From: Cercis canadensis | Taxonomy: Eukaryota > Streptophyta > Magnoliopsida > Fabales > Fabaceae | Assembly: GCA_003255065.1 (NCBI GenBank) | Contig: QAOA01005732.1 | Location: 95,244 to 159,243, forward strand | Reading direction: 5' to 3' | DNA: 64,000 nt | Part shown: positions 9,519-20,640 of the stretch, one piece after another | How positions within the stretch are numbered: position 1 is the first letter of the stretch | How the letters are laid out: each line of letters starts with the position of its first letter | Made by a program: the position numbers and the translations under genes | The notes under the pieces: model-generated | Told to the model about the DNA's origin: nothing | The model's database searches: none | What the model saw: the letters and a program-made list of their open reading frames with translations, nothing else

Positions 9519-11172
9519 CTAGTCTTGACCACCAACTCTTCTGACCTCTTCAACCCCATCATCGGAACCCGACTCGAGGTTTTCTCCTGAATCCTTAATC
9601 TGGAAGGCAGCCGCAACATCATCCTCCTCCTCCTCCTCATCCTCGGCATCAACAAGTTTCACATCTCTCACTTGCTTAAAATAATGAAAACCCCTATCTT
9701 GAAGGTCAAGGAATTGAAGTCGGACCTAATCACGAGCAAGATGTAAACCTTGCTTAAAAGTAGTCAAATAGTTTTCGCTTATTTTGTTCTCGACTTTACC
9801 TCTTAATCTCTCCTTGTTCTGCCGAGCTCACTCCTGATAACTAGCGAATCTACTCCTAAGTTTGTTTTCCCAAGCCTCAACAGCCTCGGCAAGCTCCAAA
9901 GTCAATTTTAAATTCTCATGATCCTGAGCATGATCCTCTTTTAGCTGTTGCAGCCTCGTCTTCAATTCTTCATTCTCGATCTGAGTATTTTCAACTTCTC
10001 GACGAGATTTCTTAGCCACCAACCGGGCAAGCTCCTCATCATCTCAGAGCTTCGCTGCATTTTTAATCCTTTCCACCGTCTATCTTAGCTCCCAAGAGAC
10101 GCATAAACTTGGAGCATTATTAGCAACCAAGTATTTGATCAAAAGGCGAGTGGAGGTGTTCTAGAGTTTTGACCGATTTGAAAGAGCAACCAGCATCTCC
10201 ACCAGCTCATTCCCAGAAAATTGGGTATTCCAAAAAGAAGTCGTCGGATGGTTCCTCTCCCACAAGAGTTGAGTAAGTACTAAAGGACCTTACGTCTAAG
10301 CTAGATGGACCAGTTGAAGTACTGCCATGCCCAGGTTCCAAACTCAAAAGTTCCTCGAAGCTTAGCTCAACCACCCTTCTGGTTGCCTTTTTCCTCTTCA
10401 GACCCATTTTCTCTTTCCCCCTTCTCCGAGAAGGATCTTCAGCAGCTTGTACTTTTTTCGGCCTCACAACAGTCACCAGATCAACTTGAACAGGTCTCCG
10501 AGCCTCAGTACTCTTGATGTCTTGAATCTTAGCAAGACGAGCTAGCCTCACCATCTCGAGAAAAAGATCTTCTTATCTGCAAAAATAGCAAATTGATTAG
10601 AAAAATCCTAAAATCATAAGAACAAAGCTAGTAAAATACCGACCAATAAGATCTGTGGTTTTCAACTTGACCAAACTAGAACTTTCATATGATAGCTCGG
10701 AGATCAACGCTATGATTCAACGACCTTCGCTATCAAATCTCGGCCTCTCATTCTCATCAAGGAAGAAATCCTTGTCAGGCCTTACCTGACCATCCCAGGT
10801 TGGCACCGTCACAGGAAGAAACTAGTGTTTCCAGCTTATAGCTGACTCTTCCACAAGCCTCATCAAACATAACTTAGGTTGGCCAGCCACATACATGAAC
10901 CTTTTTCTATCTTCGTGAACATCTTTTAAGGTAAAAAAAAAAAAAAATACATCTACCTGAGTTTGTACTCTTAGTAATTCACACTGAGCTTGATACCGTC
11001 AAAGAAACCCACATCCATTACTATAAAGCTAGGTTGGAGCAACATTTATAGCTTAAAAGAAAACCATCGCGAACACTTAGAGGGAGCTCGGCCCCAGCTT
11101 TATCTATATAATAAATATTAAAGGTGAAAAGATAGTTATTCTCCAAGGCTTCACACACTGGGACCCCCTGAG
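9519..11172 (-). pseudogene. 3' part of an antisense gene of element D (aORF-like, coiled coil, acidic end)
   Basis: Minus-strand coding pieces with the look of the antisense ORF found between pol and the 3' LTR in Tat-lineage elements, often labelled putative gypsy-type transposon protein in plant annotations. Visible from the 5' side: VPVCEALENNY (about 11,160) and a PTWDGQVRPDKDFFLDE segment (about 10,750-10,800). A likely intron follows (donor near 10,644, acceptor near 10,577). Next is an exon beginning MVRLARLAKIQDIKS with a basic RRRGKEK stretch (10,207-10,554), a glutamate-rich coiled coil (9828-10,022), and an acidic DAEDEEEEED end with its stop at 9519. In-frame stops and a frameshift near 10,215 make it a pseudogene. 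The N-terminal exon is 16,303-16,513, separated by element B. The family name is tentative; function is unknown to me. Confidence 0.6.
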
Positions 11173-11177
11173 GACAA

Positions 11178-11999
11178 TGATGCGAACCTCTAAGGGGATG
11201 GCCCAGAAATAGAGATTCCCGCCCGAAGACCGTCCAATCAGTTTGAATAATCAAAATTAACACTCAATCAAGAAGAACCAAAAGAAAGGAAAAAGAATGG
11301 ATAAGGCGCCATACTCTAGACGAGGAAGAAGGAGAGTAATAAGCTGGGGGAAGCCACAAGAACCCTAGGGTTTCTTGACAAGTTAGTAGTTTTTCAAAGA
11401 ACCAAGGTTGGAGAGAAACTCTCAATTTTCATTCATGAAACAAGTCTTCAATGTTGCTACCACAAAAGGGGGTCAGCTCCTTTTTAATGAAATCAAAACC
11501 TAAACTAACCTAGTTTACCCTAACTGGTAAATGGGCCTAGCCCAAGTCCAAAACCTAATTTCGTAATACAAGTCTAATACCAAATAGGGAAAATAACATA
11601 GGTTTTAATTAGGAAGAATATGGGCTAAAAATCACTAAATTCAGAGCCCAAATGAGTGAAAAAAGTCAAAATTCTGTAATGCTGAAAAGGTGGCAGTGCT
11701 GGGGCGCCCATGGGGCAGCATTGGGGCACTTAACCTCTACCCTGGAGGCATTGGGGTGCCCTAAATGGAGGGTTGGGGTGCTGCCCTGCTGCCAACTTTG
11801 CCAATTTCGCTTTCTAGGACCCAAATCAAGCATATAACCCTATTTTCTTGGCTTCTTGCTTCCATACTTGACTCTTAGGTCCAAATCTCCTCTATGAGGC
11901 CATTCAAACCCTCTTGGATCCTCTTGGCTCAAGCTCGGGTGATCAGGTCTTCACGGATGTGCAAAGGGTTGAGTAATAGTCTGGACCGAATTCTCATAA
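11178..11999 (-). repeat. 3' LTR of element B
   Basis: On the + strand it runs from TGATGCGAACC to TTCTCATAA (family end CATCA, one base changed). A GC-rich island with repeated GGGGC/GGGGTGC words lies at about 11,695-11,800. On the inner side the minus strand reads AAGAAGGGGAGAA, a polypurine tract (about 12,000-12,014). Confidence 0.88.
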
Positions 12000-12480
12000 T
12001 TCTCCCCTTCTTAAAAAAAAAATTGTCCTCGAATCTTCACCTACATCAATGGGAGAACAATTAGTAACACTATAATCAGAATTTAAATCATACTCATAAG
12101 GTAGTTTCAACTTGTGAGCATTGTTATTAATCCTCGCCACCTCCCACACCCAAGCTCCCGGTTCAAAAATCGCCCTTACAAACTCCTTGGGAATGAGGTA
12201 ATGGTTCCAAGTCTCCAATGCTTTCACCAAGTCATACTCCTTATCATATGTGTGGTGGTGCAGGTTAGCTCCACTTGGCTTCTTGATAAAGTATGCAAGA
12301 GGTTGTCTTTCGTGCTTTAATCTGACTTCAATGAAGTCAACTTGATGTTGGAAAGTATCTCCAAAATCCTCCTTAATGAAGCATGTTAGAGGTCATCCTT
12401 CTTGCTTCAACTCAGCTCCAATGAAGTCAATTTGATATTGGGAAGCATCTCTAAAGTCCTAAAAAAGAGGTATAACAACA
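12000..12480 (-). pseudogene. RNase H fused to integrase C-terminus in element B
   Basis: Reading the minus strand, the linker segment ending in a QIDFI motif jumps directly to an RNase H piece ([11 protein letters not shown], then [15 protein letters not shown]). That piece is joined to the integrase C-terminal FEPGAWVW and, after a second deletion, to [12 protein letters not shown]. Element I (464-802) has the same junctions. About 90 bases are tandemly duplicated (DASQYQIDFIGAELKQE then [17 protein letters not shown], roughly 12,290-12,470). No catalytic domain is complete. Confidence 0.78.
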
Positions 12481-13230
12481 CTATGTAAAGAAAGATCAAG
12501 TTTGTTAGTGCTAAGAGAAATAAGCTCAGTTTCTTTCGCATATACACTCAATTGTTATTTCTCTTCTCGTTCAATGCTCTATTCTTTTTTTCCTTTCTCA
12601 CTCTTTGTCTCTACACTTGGGCTCTTAGCCTCTTTTGCACTCTTTTTCTCTCCACTCAGGCTCTCGGCCTCTTTTGCACTCATGTTCAGTTCACTTGGGC
12701 TCTCAACAATGTTGTCCTTTAAGCTCTCACTCTCTTTTCTTGCTTTACTCATCTTTTGAATTTTCTCTTGTTCATAGAGTACTTGCTTAAAAGTTATAGG
12801 CATAAGAGTAATGGGCCGTTTGTTTATTCAAAGTGAAAGAGAATCTATTTATGGACTCGTCATGGGTCACACACCTATGAACTTGCCATGACCTACCTAA
12901 AAGAATATGTCCTGCATGCATAGGAACTACATCACATAGGACTTTATCCTTGTATCTCCCAATAGCAAATGACACCAACACTTGTCTAGTCACCCTAATC
13001 TCTTCACATTCGTCTAACCATCAAAATTTATAGGGTCTAGGATGCTTTAAAGTAGGTAAATGCAGCTTATCAACTAAGGTAGTGCTAGCAATATTGATAG
13101 GGCTATCACCATCAATGATCATGCTACATACCTTCTCATTGACAAGGATTCTAGTGTGGAAGTCTTGATAAGATGGGACCTTCATTTGTATATCACTTAG
13201 GTCATGATTCACATGAATATGTCTTGCCAT
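12481..13230 (-). pseudogene. Protease and linker remnant of element B
   Basis: Minus-strand frames at 13,021-13,230 and 12,787-12,993 match the protease region of element A: KVCSMIIDGDSPINIAS aligns with the DSG active-site segment and [16 protein letters not shown] with the downstream conserved part. The catalytic DSG has become DGD, so it would not work. A stop separates the two pieces. The charged linker (12,579-12,803, SAKEAESLSGEKKSAKEAKS) follows and then a TNKLDLSLHSVV segment that precedes reverse transcriptase in related elements. Confidence 0.75.
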
Positions 13231-13257
13231 CCTTCCTCCTCCGTCATGTCTAGCAAA

Positions 13258-14560
13258 CCAATCTTTGCCTCCAGTTGTTGAGTGAGTTTTATACTCACTC
13301 TTTAGGTATCACTTACTTAAGTATTTGGTTGTTTAGTGAAGATTAATTGTCATCTAATGGGATGTTGATGTTAAATTGTAGGTTTTATGGTTTAAAGTCA
13401 AGGAATGAAGAATTTGGGAAGATTTGGGTTAGAATCTAAGCCCTGCAGCCCTGAGAAATTAGAGCCGCGGCCCCTGGAGCATCAGAATGGAAGACTTAGA
13501 TAGCAGCTCAGGGCCGCACCCCTTGAACAATAGCACCGCAGTGCCCCTATGCGAAAAAATACACATGCTTGGACAGAGAGTAAGAGCCGCGGTGCTGGTG
13601 CCCGAAATCTTTATACGTGGCTCTTTTTCCTTAGTTTTTTAGGGTTTTTAGAGGCGAGTATAAAAGGGAACTCTTAGGAATTTTTAGGGGATCCTTTTCT
13701 GGACTTGTTGGAGGCAAGGAGAAGAGCAAAAACAAGGATAGGAGAAGGGCACAACAAGATTGGGGCTTCTCTTCAGAGTTTTTATTCTTCTTCTCTTTGA
13801 ACCATGTCTAGATTTAGTTTTATCATGTTCTTTTCTTCTACTATGAACTAAATTCCCTTCTAGGGCTATGATGTAGCCTAGCTAGGATAATTTGTTATTT
13901 TTTATTTCTTTAATTCAAGAACTCATTTATTAAATTGTCTTCTTCTTCTCAAATCTTCATGCTTCTAATTGCTTGATCACCAATTAGTTTATTAGATAAT
14001 TACAATGAGACTGAGAGGTAATTTGTAATTAAAGATCACAGAGATTGAGAACATAGGTTGCATGTAGGATAGGAATATACCTCCATGGCCTGTGTAGCTA
14101 TTTTAAAAAGAACCATAGAATTAAGTGAATTTCTAGGTTGTTCACAATTCACATAAGAATATCGTGGGTTCATAACTTAGAAATATTTTTGTTTGACCTT
14201 GGGAAAGACTAATAAATAAGTTAGGGTTCTTGGCTAGCAATTAGGAAGATTGTTCTTGGTTAATGAATTAGGAATAGCAAATCGGAACAGCTATGGTGAA
14301 ATCAAAAGCCCTAGATATTTCTCTTTTCATAATTCTATCATTTTACTGGTTTAGTTTGTTATTTTACTGGTTTAGTTTGTTTTCATTCTATTTTAAGTTG
14401 TTTCTTAAAAATCTCTCCATATTGATTGATTAGATAAAATTAAGGTTAACCAAATTTTGGTAATTGATACTTTAGTCCTCGTAGGAATGATAACTCTATC
14501 TCATCTTATTACTTGGAAACGATAACATACACTTGCGTTAAGATTTCTCACAATACCGGC
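13258..14560 (+). repeat. LTR-like block inserted in element B
   Basis: The sequence interrupts the polyprotein remnant upstream of the protease. It begins TGTTGAGTGAG with a short inverted repeat (GAGTGAG/CTCACTC). It holds a GC-rich island with GCCGCGG words (about 13,465-13,600) and a TATA box GTATAAAAGG near 13,659. It ends near CACTTGCGTTAAGATTTCTCACA, an ending style common next to primer sites. This order suggests a solo LTR or LTR fragment in + orientation. I found no convincing target duplication, so the limits are approximate. Confidence 0.45.
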
Positions 14561-15440
14561 GTTGCTTTAGTCTCTATCTACCTCATCTTCCACCACAACT
14601 CTCCTATTTTTTCTTCTTACTTTGGGTGCTCTAGGTAGCTTCCTTTGTAAATTCTCCTCAACATTCCTTGTGACAAACTTCCAGCAAATCATCCACCACA
14701 AGAATAGAAAGCATGGCACAACTCAAGGACTTTAAGGAGAAACAATATGAACTTAAGCACAAAAACAAGTAATTAGCAAGGGAAATTCAAAAATTCAAGA
14801 ACAAGAACAGGACACTCAATACCAAATTTGAATACACAAGCAAAGAAGAAATTCAGTTTGCAAGCAATTGGAAATTTAAAGTAATAGGAAACAGAATCTT
14901 CAAAGTCAAGTTGATCTACCAATTCAAGCACAATTTGAGCAAAATATAGCCACCTTAACTCAAAAGTTATTGCATGAAGCATCAAACAACTCGTAGGCAA
15001 TTAATTCCACACTTTTAATCAAATCCAGGAATTTTTTTTTTAGGCGAATTTTCTAAAAAAGTCTCAAGAACACTTTGAATGTCCTTTAATCTTGCCCAAA
15101 TTTTTTTTTTTTATGCTATTGATTCATTCATGCTTCATTCAAGCTCAAATCATTAACTAGATGGTCAGCAACTCAGAATTGCTTAAAGTAAGAGGAATCA
15201 TAGTTAATCCAAAAGAAATGAAATGGAAAAAAAGCCAAACAAGGCCCTAAGGGCAGTTACCAAGGACACAAATAGCAATATCACAAAAGTTGCCCAAAAA
15301 ATTTCCAAAAATTCAAAACAAATCAAGAACAAGATTAATAAGCAAAAACAAAGAATCAATCACAACAAAATAGCAAGAGACAATGAAAAATGAAAAATGA
15401 AAAATTAGAAAAACAAAAGATAATTGAACCTCAATTGAAT
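14561..15440 (-). other. 5' leader of element B
   Basis: Non-coding, A-rich on the + strand with several homopolymer runs. I see no frame with family resemblance. It lies between the primer binding site of B and the inserted LTR-like block. Confidence 0.5.
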
Positions 15441-15441
15441 C

Positions 15442-15455
15442 GAGCTTTGATACCA
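15442..15455 (-). other. Primer binding site of element B (tRNA-iMet type)
   Basis: The minus strand reads TGGTATCAAAGCTC, three bases after the LTR end. The 3' end of plant initiator tRNA-Met ends GCTCTGATACCA, so all but one of the first twelve bases pair. Confidence 0.85.
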
Positions 15456-15458
15456 AAT

Positions 15459-16302
15459 TGATGTGAACCTTTAAGGGGGATGACCCGTAGACACAGATTC
15501 CTGTCTGAAGATTGTCAAATCAGTCCGAGTTTCAGAATAACACACAATGAAGGAAGAACCAAAATAAAGGAAAAATAATGGATAAGACGCCACACTCTAG
15601 ACGAGGAAGAGGGAGAGTGATAAGCCGGGTTTTGAATGCCATGAGAACTAGGTTCTCGATAAGTTTGGATTTGAACGCCACAATAACTCTAAGGTTTCTT
15701 GATAAGTTTAGTAGTTCTTCAAAGATCCAAGGTTGGAGAGAAACTCTCAATTTTCATTCATGAAACAAGTCTTCAATGTTGCTACCACAAATAGGGGTCA
15801 ACTCCCTTTTAATGAAATCAAAACGTAAACTAACCTAGTTTACCCTAATTGTTAAATGGGCTTAGCCTAAGTCCAAAACCCAATTTCCTAATACAAGTCC
15901 AATACCAAATAATGAAAATAACATAGGTTTTAATTAGGAAGAAAATAGGCCAAAAATCACTAAATTCAGAGCCCAAATGAGTGAAAAAAGCCAAAATTAC
16001 GTAATGCTGAAAAGGCAGTAGCACCGGGGTGCCTAGCCTTTGCCATGGAGGTTCTGGTGCTCCCTAAATGGAGGGCTGGGGCACTGCCCTACTACCAACT
16101 TTTCCGGTTTCGCTTTCTAGGACCCGAATCAAGCATATAACCTTATTTTCTTGGTTCCTTGCTTCCATACTTGACTCTTAGGTCTAAATCTCCTTTATGA
16201 GGCCATTCAAACCCTCTTGGATCATCTTGGCTCGAGCTCAAGTGATCAGGCCTCTACGGATGTGCAAAGGGTTGAGTAGTAGTCTGGACCAGATTCTCAT
16301 CA
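15459..16302 (-). repeat. 5' LTR of element B
   Basis: Runs on the + strand from TGATGTGAACC to GATTCTCATCA and aligns along its length with 11,178-11,999, including the GC-rich island (about 16,015-16,100). The two LTRs differ at many positions, indicating an older insertion than A. Confidence 0.88.
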
Positions 16303-16513
16303 GATAAGCTTGCAGGTCAAAAGAATGATGGCCCTAATCAATTCCCTTAAAACATTATTTCAAATGTCTAACATCTTGGGAACCGAAAGAAAAGGAAATT
16401 GACTTGACCTTCTGATCTATCCACCAAGGATCTGTATAGCTAACTGTAGGAGAACTCTCACTGGAGTCTACAGAATGATCCGAAGCCCCATGACCCTCAG
16501 TAGCCGAACTCAT
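16303..16513 (-). pseudogene. N-terminal exon of the antisense gene of element D
   Basis: The minus strand starts MSSATEGHGASDHSVDSSE, continues with TDPWWIDQKVKSISFSFG and meets a stop about 52 codons in. It ends at the target duplication of element B, beyond which the gene resumes at 11,172. A TATA box lies about 270 bases upstream. Function unknown; see the 3' part for family placement. Confidence 0.6.
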
Positions 16514-16782
16514 TCTTTAACAAAATTTAAGAAGAAAAAGACGATCTATGACTTACTCCCCAGCATTATGCAAACCCAACCTACACTCGTCCCAGACTTG
16601 GGAACAAGCCCTTATTACCCTGCAAAGAAAGAAATGAGCCTGAAAGGACCAAGAGACTTACCGAGGAAAAGGTGAAGGAACAAAAGGAAGCAGCAAGCGA
16701 GCACGAGCAAACAACGTTAAACTGACCTTAGCTCTGACCTCTTAGAAATCAGCAAAAGAACAAAATGATTTTCTTGAACCCC

Positions 16783-16791
16783 CTATTTATA
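16783..16791 (-). promoter_or_regulatory. TATA box upstream of the antisense gene
   Basis: The minus strand reads TATAAATAG about 270 bases before the ATG at 16,513. A role as promoter of the antisense gene of D is inferred from position only. Element C inserted directly beside it. Confidence 0.45.
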
Positions 16792-16795
16792 GGAA

Positions 16796-18007
16796 TGTAG
16801 ACACTGTCTTTTAAACGGATATTTTTTGTGGTATAAAAAAGTTTTTTGAAAAAAAAAAGAGATAAATTCATAATTTTTAATTATTGATTTTTATATGGTT
16901 GTTTGGGCCTTTGTAATGAAGCAAACCCTAGGCTTAGTCCATTGTTAGTTTAGCCTATTTTTTCTTTAGCTTGCCCATTTAGTCCATTCTTCAATAATTA
17001 AAATTTTCAAAATATTAAATAAATCAAAAAATGAGAAAATAAATTTTGTAAATGGATTTTTGTTTCACTATATCTGCTAGGCCAATGAGGGAGCAAGGAT
17101 TAGATTTTCCTCACTCCCTATTGGTTCAAATTTTAGCACATTATCTTTATTTAGCAATTAATTAAAAACAAAAAAGATAAAAGTCCAATTAAAAGAAAAG
17201 CAATAGAGATAGGTGGTAGAGATTATAGGGCAAGATGGGAAAGTGAAGAAAAAGGAAAATATCTAAAGGGAGAGTGCATGTGTACGTGAAAGAAAAAGAA
17301 AGAAAATATCAAAAGAAAGAAGAAGGATGTGTGTGTGAGCTAAAGGGAGAAAAGAATAGAGAGAAGGCAAGGAGCAAGAGATTTTTATGTTATCTTACTT
17401 TATTTTTTCGAATGTAATTAAAGTCCCTTTCCCCGAGACAAGTATTGTAATACTTAAAATCTTACATTTGCATTGCATATAAAAATATATATTTTTGTTG
17501 CATAGTATCTGCATGCCCTTCACTCATTATGGGAAGATAGGGCGAGGTCCTATATGGGATGCGTTTCTCTATCCAACCTAAGTGATGGTAACGTCACCTT
17601 GGATAGTCGCTTTATGGGATGAAGGGGTGGAAGGATTTAGGTCTCGGTAGATAAATCATGCATTGCACATTTAAATTATCTATCTTTACTTTTGTCAGGT
17701 ATTCCTGTAAATATATTTATTATTTTGGGGTAAATAAAACACATTTTTTTTGTCATATTTATGTTTGCACAATTAATTTTGGGTAACTGTCTTTAGACCG
17801 ATGTTGTGGGGTGTCTAACACCTTCCTCACACATAAACAGACTCACAAACCCTCTCTAATTCACAAACAATTTTTTTTAAAATGTTTTCTAATTGTTCTC
17901 TATTTTCTTAATATAATTGGTGGTGACTCCAAATTTTCTTTCGAAAAGTAATCTTTTTATTTAAGTCTGTCATTCGCATCGTAGCAACCTTCGGTTACGT
18001 TGTGATA
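16796..18007 (+). repeat. 5' LTR of element C
   Basis: Begins TGTAGACAC and ends TTGTGATA, followed after three bases by the primer site. Collinear with 26,483-27,695, with numerous substitutions and small indels. Confidence 0.9.
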
Positions 18008-18010
18008 GTT

Positions 18011-18028
18011 TGGCAACTCCGCTGGGGA
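18011..18028 (+). other. Primer binding site of element C (tRNA-Arg type)
   Basis: Reads TGGCAACTCCGCTGGGGA. The complement of the plant tRNA-Arg 3' end is TGGCGACTCCACTGGGG, so two bases differ. Confidence 0.8.
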
Positions 18029-18276
18029 CAGTTAGAGAGTCAAGCCCAAAAAATTGATTGTGCGAACTTAATATGACATTGTGTATTTTCTTCATTCCTA
18101 AATTTACTTTTATTTTACTGTTTTTACTTTTCTGATAGATTCTGCTTTTGGTTGTGTTATTTATTTATTTTTGCATCTGTAAATAGCTTATTATTGTTGT
18201 ATATTTCTTGTGTTTTCTTGCAATTGGGTAGTTTATGTTATATGTAGGATGAGGTTTGTATGCTTCTTCTGCACAC

Positions 18277-19705
18277 TGATGAGCTGCCGAGGCTCCTCAA
18301 ATTAATTAAGTTTTAAGGTCGGTTACCTAGCTTTTTGCAGCATAGGATAGCCCTAAGTCGAACCTAAGGATTGTTCTATTTAATGAATCATATTAAGAAG
18401 CATGTAAACAGAGGGGGTTGAGTTTGGTTTAAGTGATTAACGAAAATTAATTATCAGTGGTAACCTAAGAGAAAACAACCAATCCAAGCCTTAACTAGTT
18501 CTGATTTTAGTTCATCCTTGATGTCTAATGATCCATTCAATTATTAACCATGTTCTTGGCCTTTAAAACATGTCAAGAAGCCTCTCAATGTTCTATGGAT
18601 TCCACTGGTTAAGCAACCAGAATTCGGATTCAACTAAGACCAAATGAATTAAGCAAACATTCAAGTCTAGTTTTACCTAAGTCCATGATCCAGCCAAGGT
18701 GATTAATCCATCCAAAAGCTCAGAAACATTAATCAACCATACAATCCTCTTTTATCACATGCAATTAAGCAATCACACATGAAGATCCAAATTCGAATTA
18801 AGCAATTCAAACAGAATATTTCAAAGGATTGAAAGAACTTTGATTAACAACTAAAATGAAGAACAACAACTCATAATCTCAAAACCAATAATCAGAATAG
18901 CAAAACCTGGATTGATATGTTGGATTAGCCCTCCATGAACAAGAGGAGCTGAAGTTCTTACAAAATATCTAAAAGAAAACTTAAGAACTAAGGAAAGCTC
19001 AAAAATCTGTCTAAAATATCTAATGAGGTGATTATGAATTTCGGCTGCCTCCTTCTTCTGATATAGACCTCCAATTTTACATGCACACCTAAATTGCCCT
19101 TAGGGCACACTTGTTCCCATGGGCCTTAGCTTCAATTGGGCTTTGGTTTGGGCCCATTTGGACTTGTCATGAGGAAGTTAGGCCCATTTAAGTGGCAGAA
19201 GGTGTCTGGAACCGTCAGCTAACTTGCACAGCAAATAAGACCATCTTCCACATAAAATATGGTGAACCGGTCTTCATATCAATTGAAGCTCTGTCTGTTA
19301 GCTTTCCAATGGTACCAGTTTCAGGTCAATATGACATCTACAACTCAAGTTATGACCCAAATACTGCATGTAGGTCAGGACCCTACGACAGCATGTCTTC
19401 TCTGGCTTCCAGGCTGCATATGACCTTCTGAACGTCCTAATTAGCTTTGGAGCCCTGAAAGAAAGTTGTAGACAATTCTCTCAGCTTTCCAACAAGGTAT
19501 GACTCGGAATTTTTGGACATCCAGAACTCAAGATATGCCTGAAACACAGAGACAGCATATAATGCCCAGTATTGCTGGAAATTGCAATTAAGCATAAATG
19601 GATCCTAAGTCATGAAATGAGGTCTAAGTCTATGCAATTCAGCCCAAAAGAGGTTTAAAAGACTAAGTATGAGGAATAACTATTGTATAAAAAGTGTGTT
19701 CATCA
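18277..19705 (-). mobile_element. Solo LTR of the Athila-like family, copy 1
   Basis: 1,429 bases, + strand TGATGAGCTGCCGAGG to GTGTTCATCA, flanked by the perfect duplication CACAC (18,272-18,276 and 19,706-19,710). It is the reverse complement of the LTR type of the element at 46,278-57,420 but lacks that element's CTTTACTTTCTGC minisatellite. It inserted in the leader of element C. A solo LTR is normally what is left after recombination between the two LTRs of an insertion. Confidence 0.92.
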
Positions 19706-19710
19706 CACAC

Positions 19711-20640
19711 ACTGCGCACTAATACTGTAACCGTACACACTACTCATCAGCTCTATACCTGGGTCACATTAAACCTAGAATTAGAACGGAGCCTACTGTT
19801 ATTACTAGGAGTTTTATCCTTCGGTTGTTTACGTGAAAACTTCTGCTCAGATTGTGGATCATCTTGCTTATTTGGGTAAGTAGAGGGGTTATCCCCTTGT
19901 GAATTAGGTTAGTAGAGTGTGATTTCCATCATTTGGTGGGGGCAATCTATAGTACCTTGGACTTTCAGGATATTAGCACGCATCGCCAAACTATGCACGT
20001 AATTTGACGGTAAATGTTTGCCTTTATAGGGTAGACCTTGACTACTAGGTTAGCAATCCTAAGCCTAAGGCTAGTCTATTTATAAGACAATGGGGAATCA
20101 TGTCTTTTGTTATCTCTCTTTTTTCCTTGCATTGAAATAAGAGGTCTCATGCCTTGTTTGTTTTTAATAAATCAAGTGTCTTTTATTTATTTTATTTTTC
20201 TCATTTACATTGTTACCTTTTCATTTTCCAAATAAACAAGAAGAGGTTGAAGCCCTTGCTCATTTTTATTGCTATGTCAAAGAAAGTCATATGCATTTGC
20301 AAATCGTTTTAACTCATGAACATCACTTTTGAAATAAAAGGGTCAGTAGCCTTCTTCATTTGTCAATAAAGCAAAAGTCATGTTTTGCACTATTTTATTA
20401 TTATTATCAAAGCACCAAAGTTTTTGTTGTGCTAATTGGACAAAAAAAAAAGAAGAAAAAGAAAAAAAGGTCATACATTTTTCTTTTGCCCATTTTGTAA
20501 ATCTTTTTTTTTTTTATCATTCATTCATTGCAGTTTTTATTAAAAAAATTGTAAGCATAACTCGCCTATAGAAAAATAAGCTCAATCAAAAGTACTCCAG
20601 TAAAAGATCAATCATACTAAGATCCAGAACCATCACAATC
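19711..20640 (+). other. Leader of element C after the solo LTR
   Basis: No coding similarity seen. Contains A- and T-runs near 20,448-20,470 and 20,505-20,516. Together with 18,029-18,276 it forms the untranslated leader between the primer site and gag. Confidence 0.5.

Larger units (their letters stand above)
11178..16302 (-). mobile_element. Element B: deleted, non-autonomous CRM-like retrotransposon
   Basis: Two related LTRs (11,178-11,999 and 15,459-16,302) flank an internal region in minus orientation. The target duplication is GACAA (11,173-11,177) against GATAA (16,303-16,307), one base changed. A good tRNA-iMet primer site is present next to the 5' LTR. Internally only a protease/linker region and an RNase H to integrase C-terminus fusion remain. 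The gag, most of reverse transcriptase and the integrase core are missing. An unrelated LTR-like block (about 13,258-14,560) is inserted. Splitting the antisense gene of D in two proves that B arrived after D. Confidence 0.88.

Noticed and set aside
19192..19431. 79-codon frame also seen at 8004-8243 on the other strand
   Set aside because: Both are the same antisense stretch of the Athila-like LTR; the frame is broken in the other LTR copies and shows no domain.
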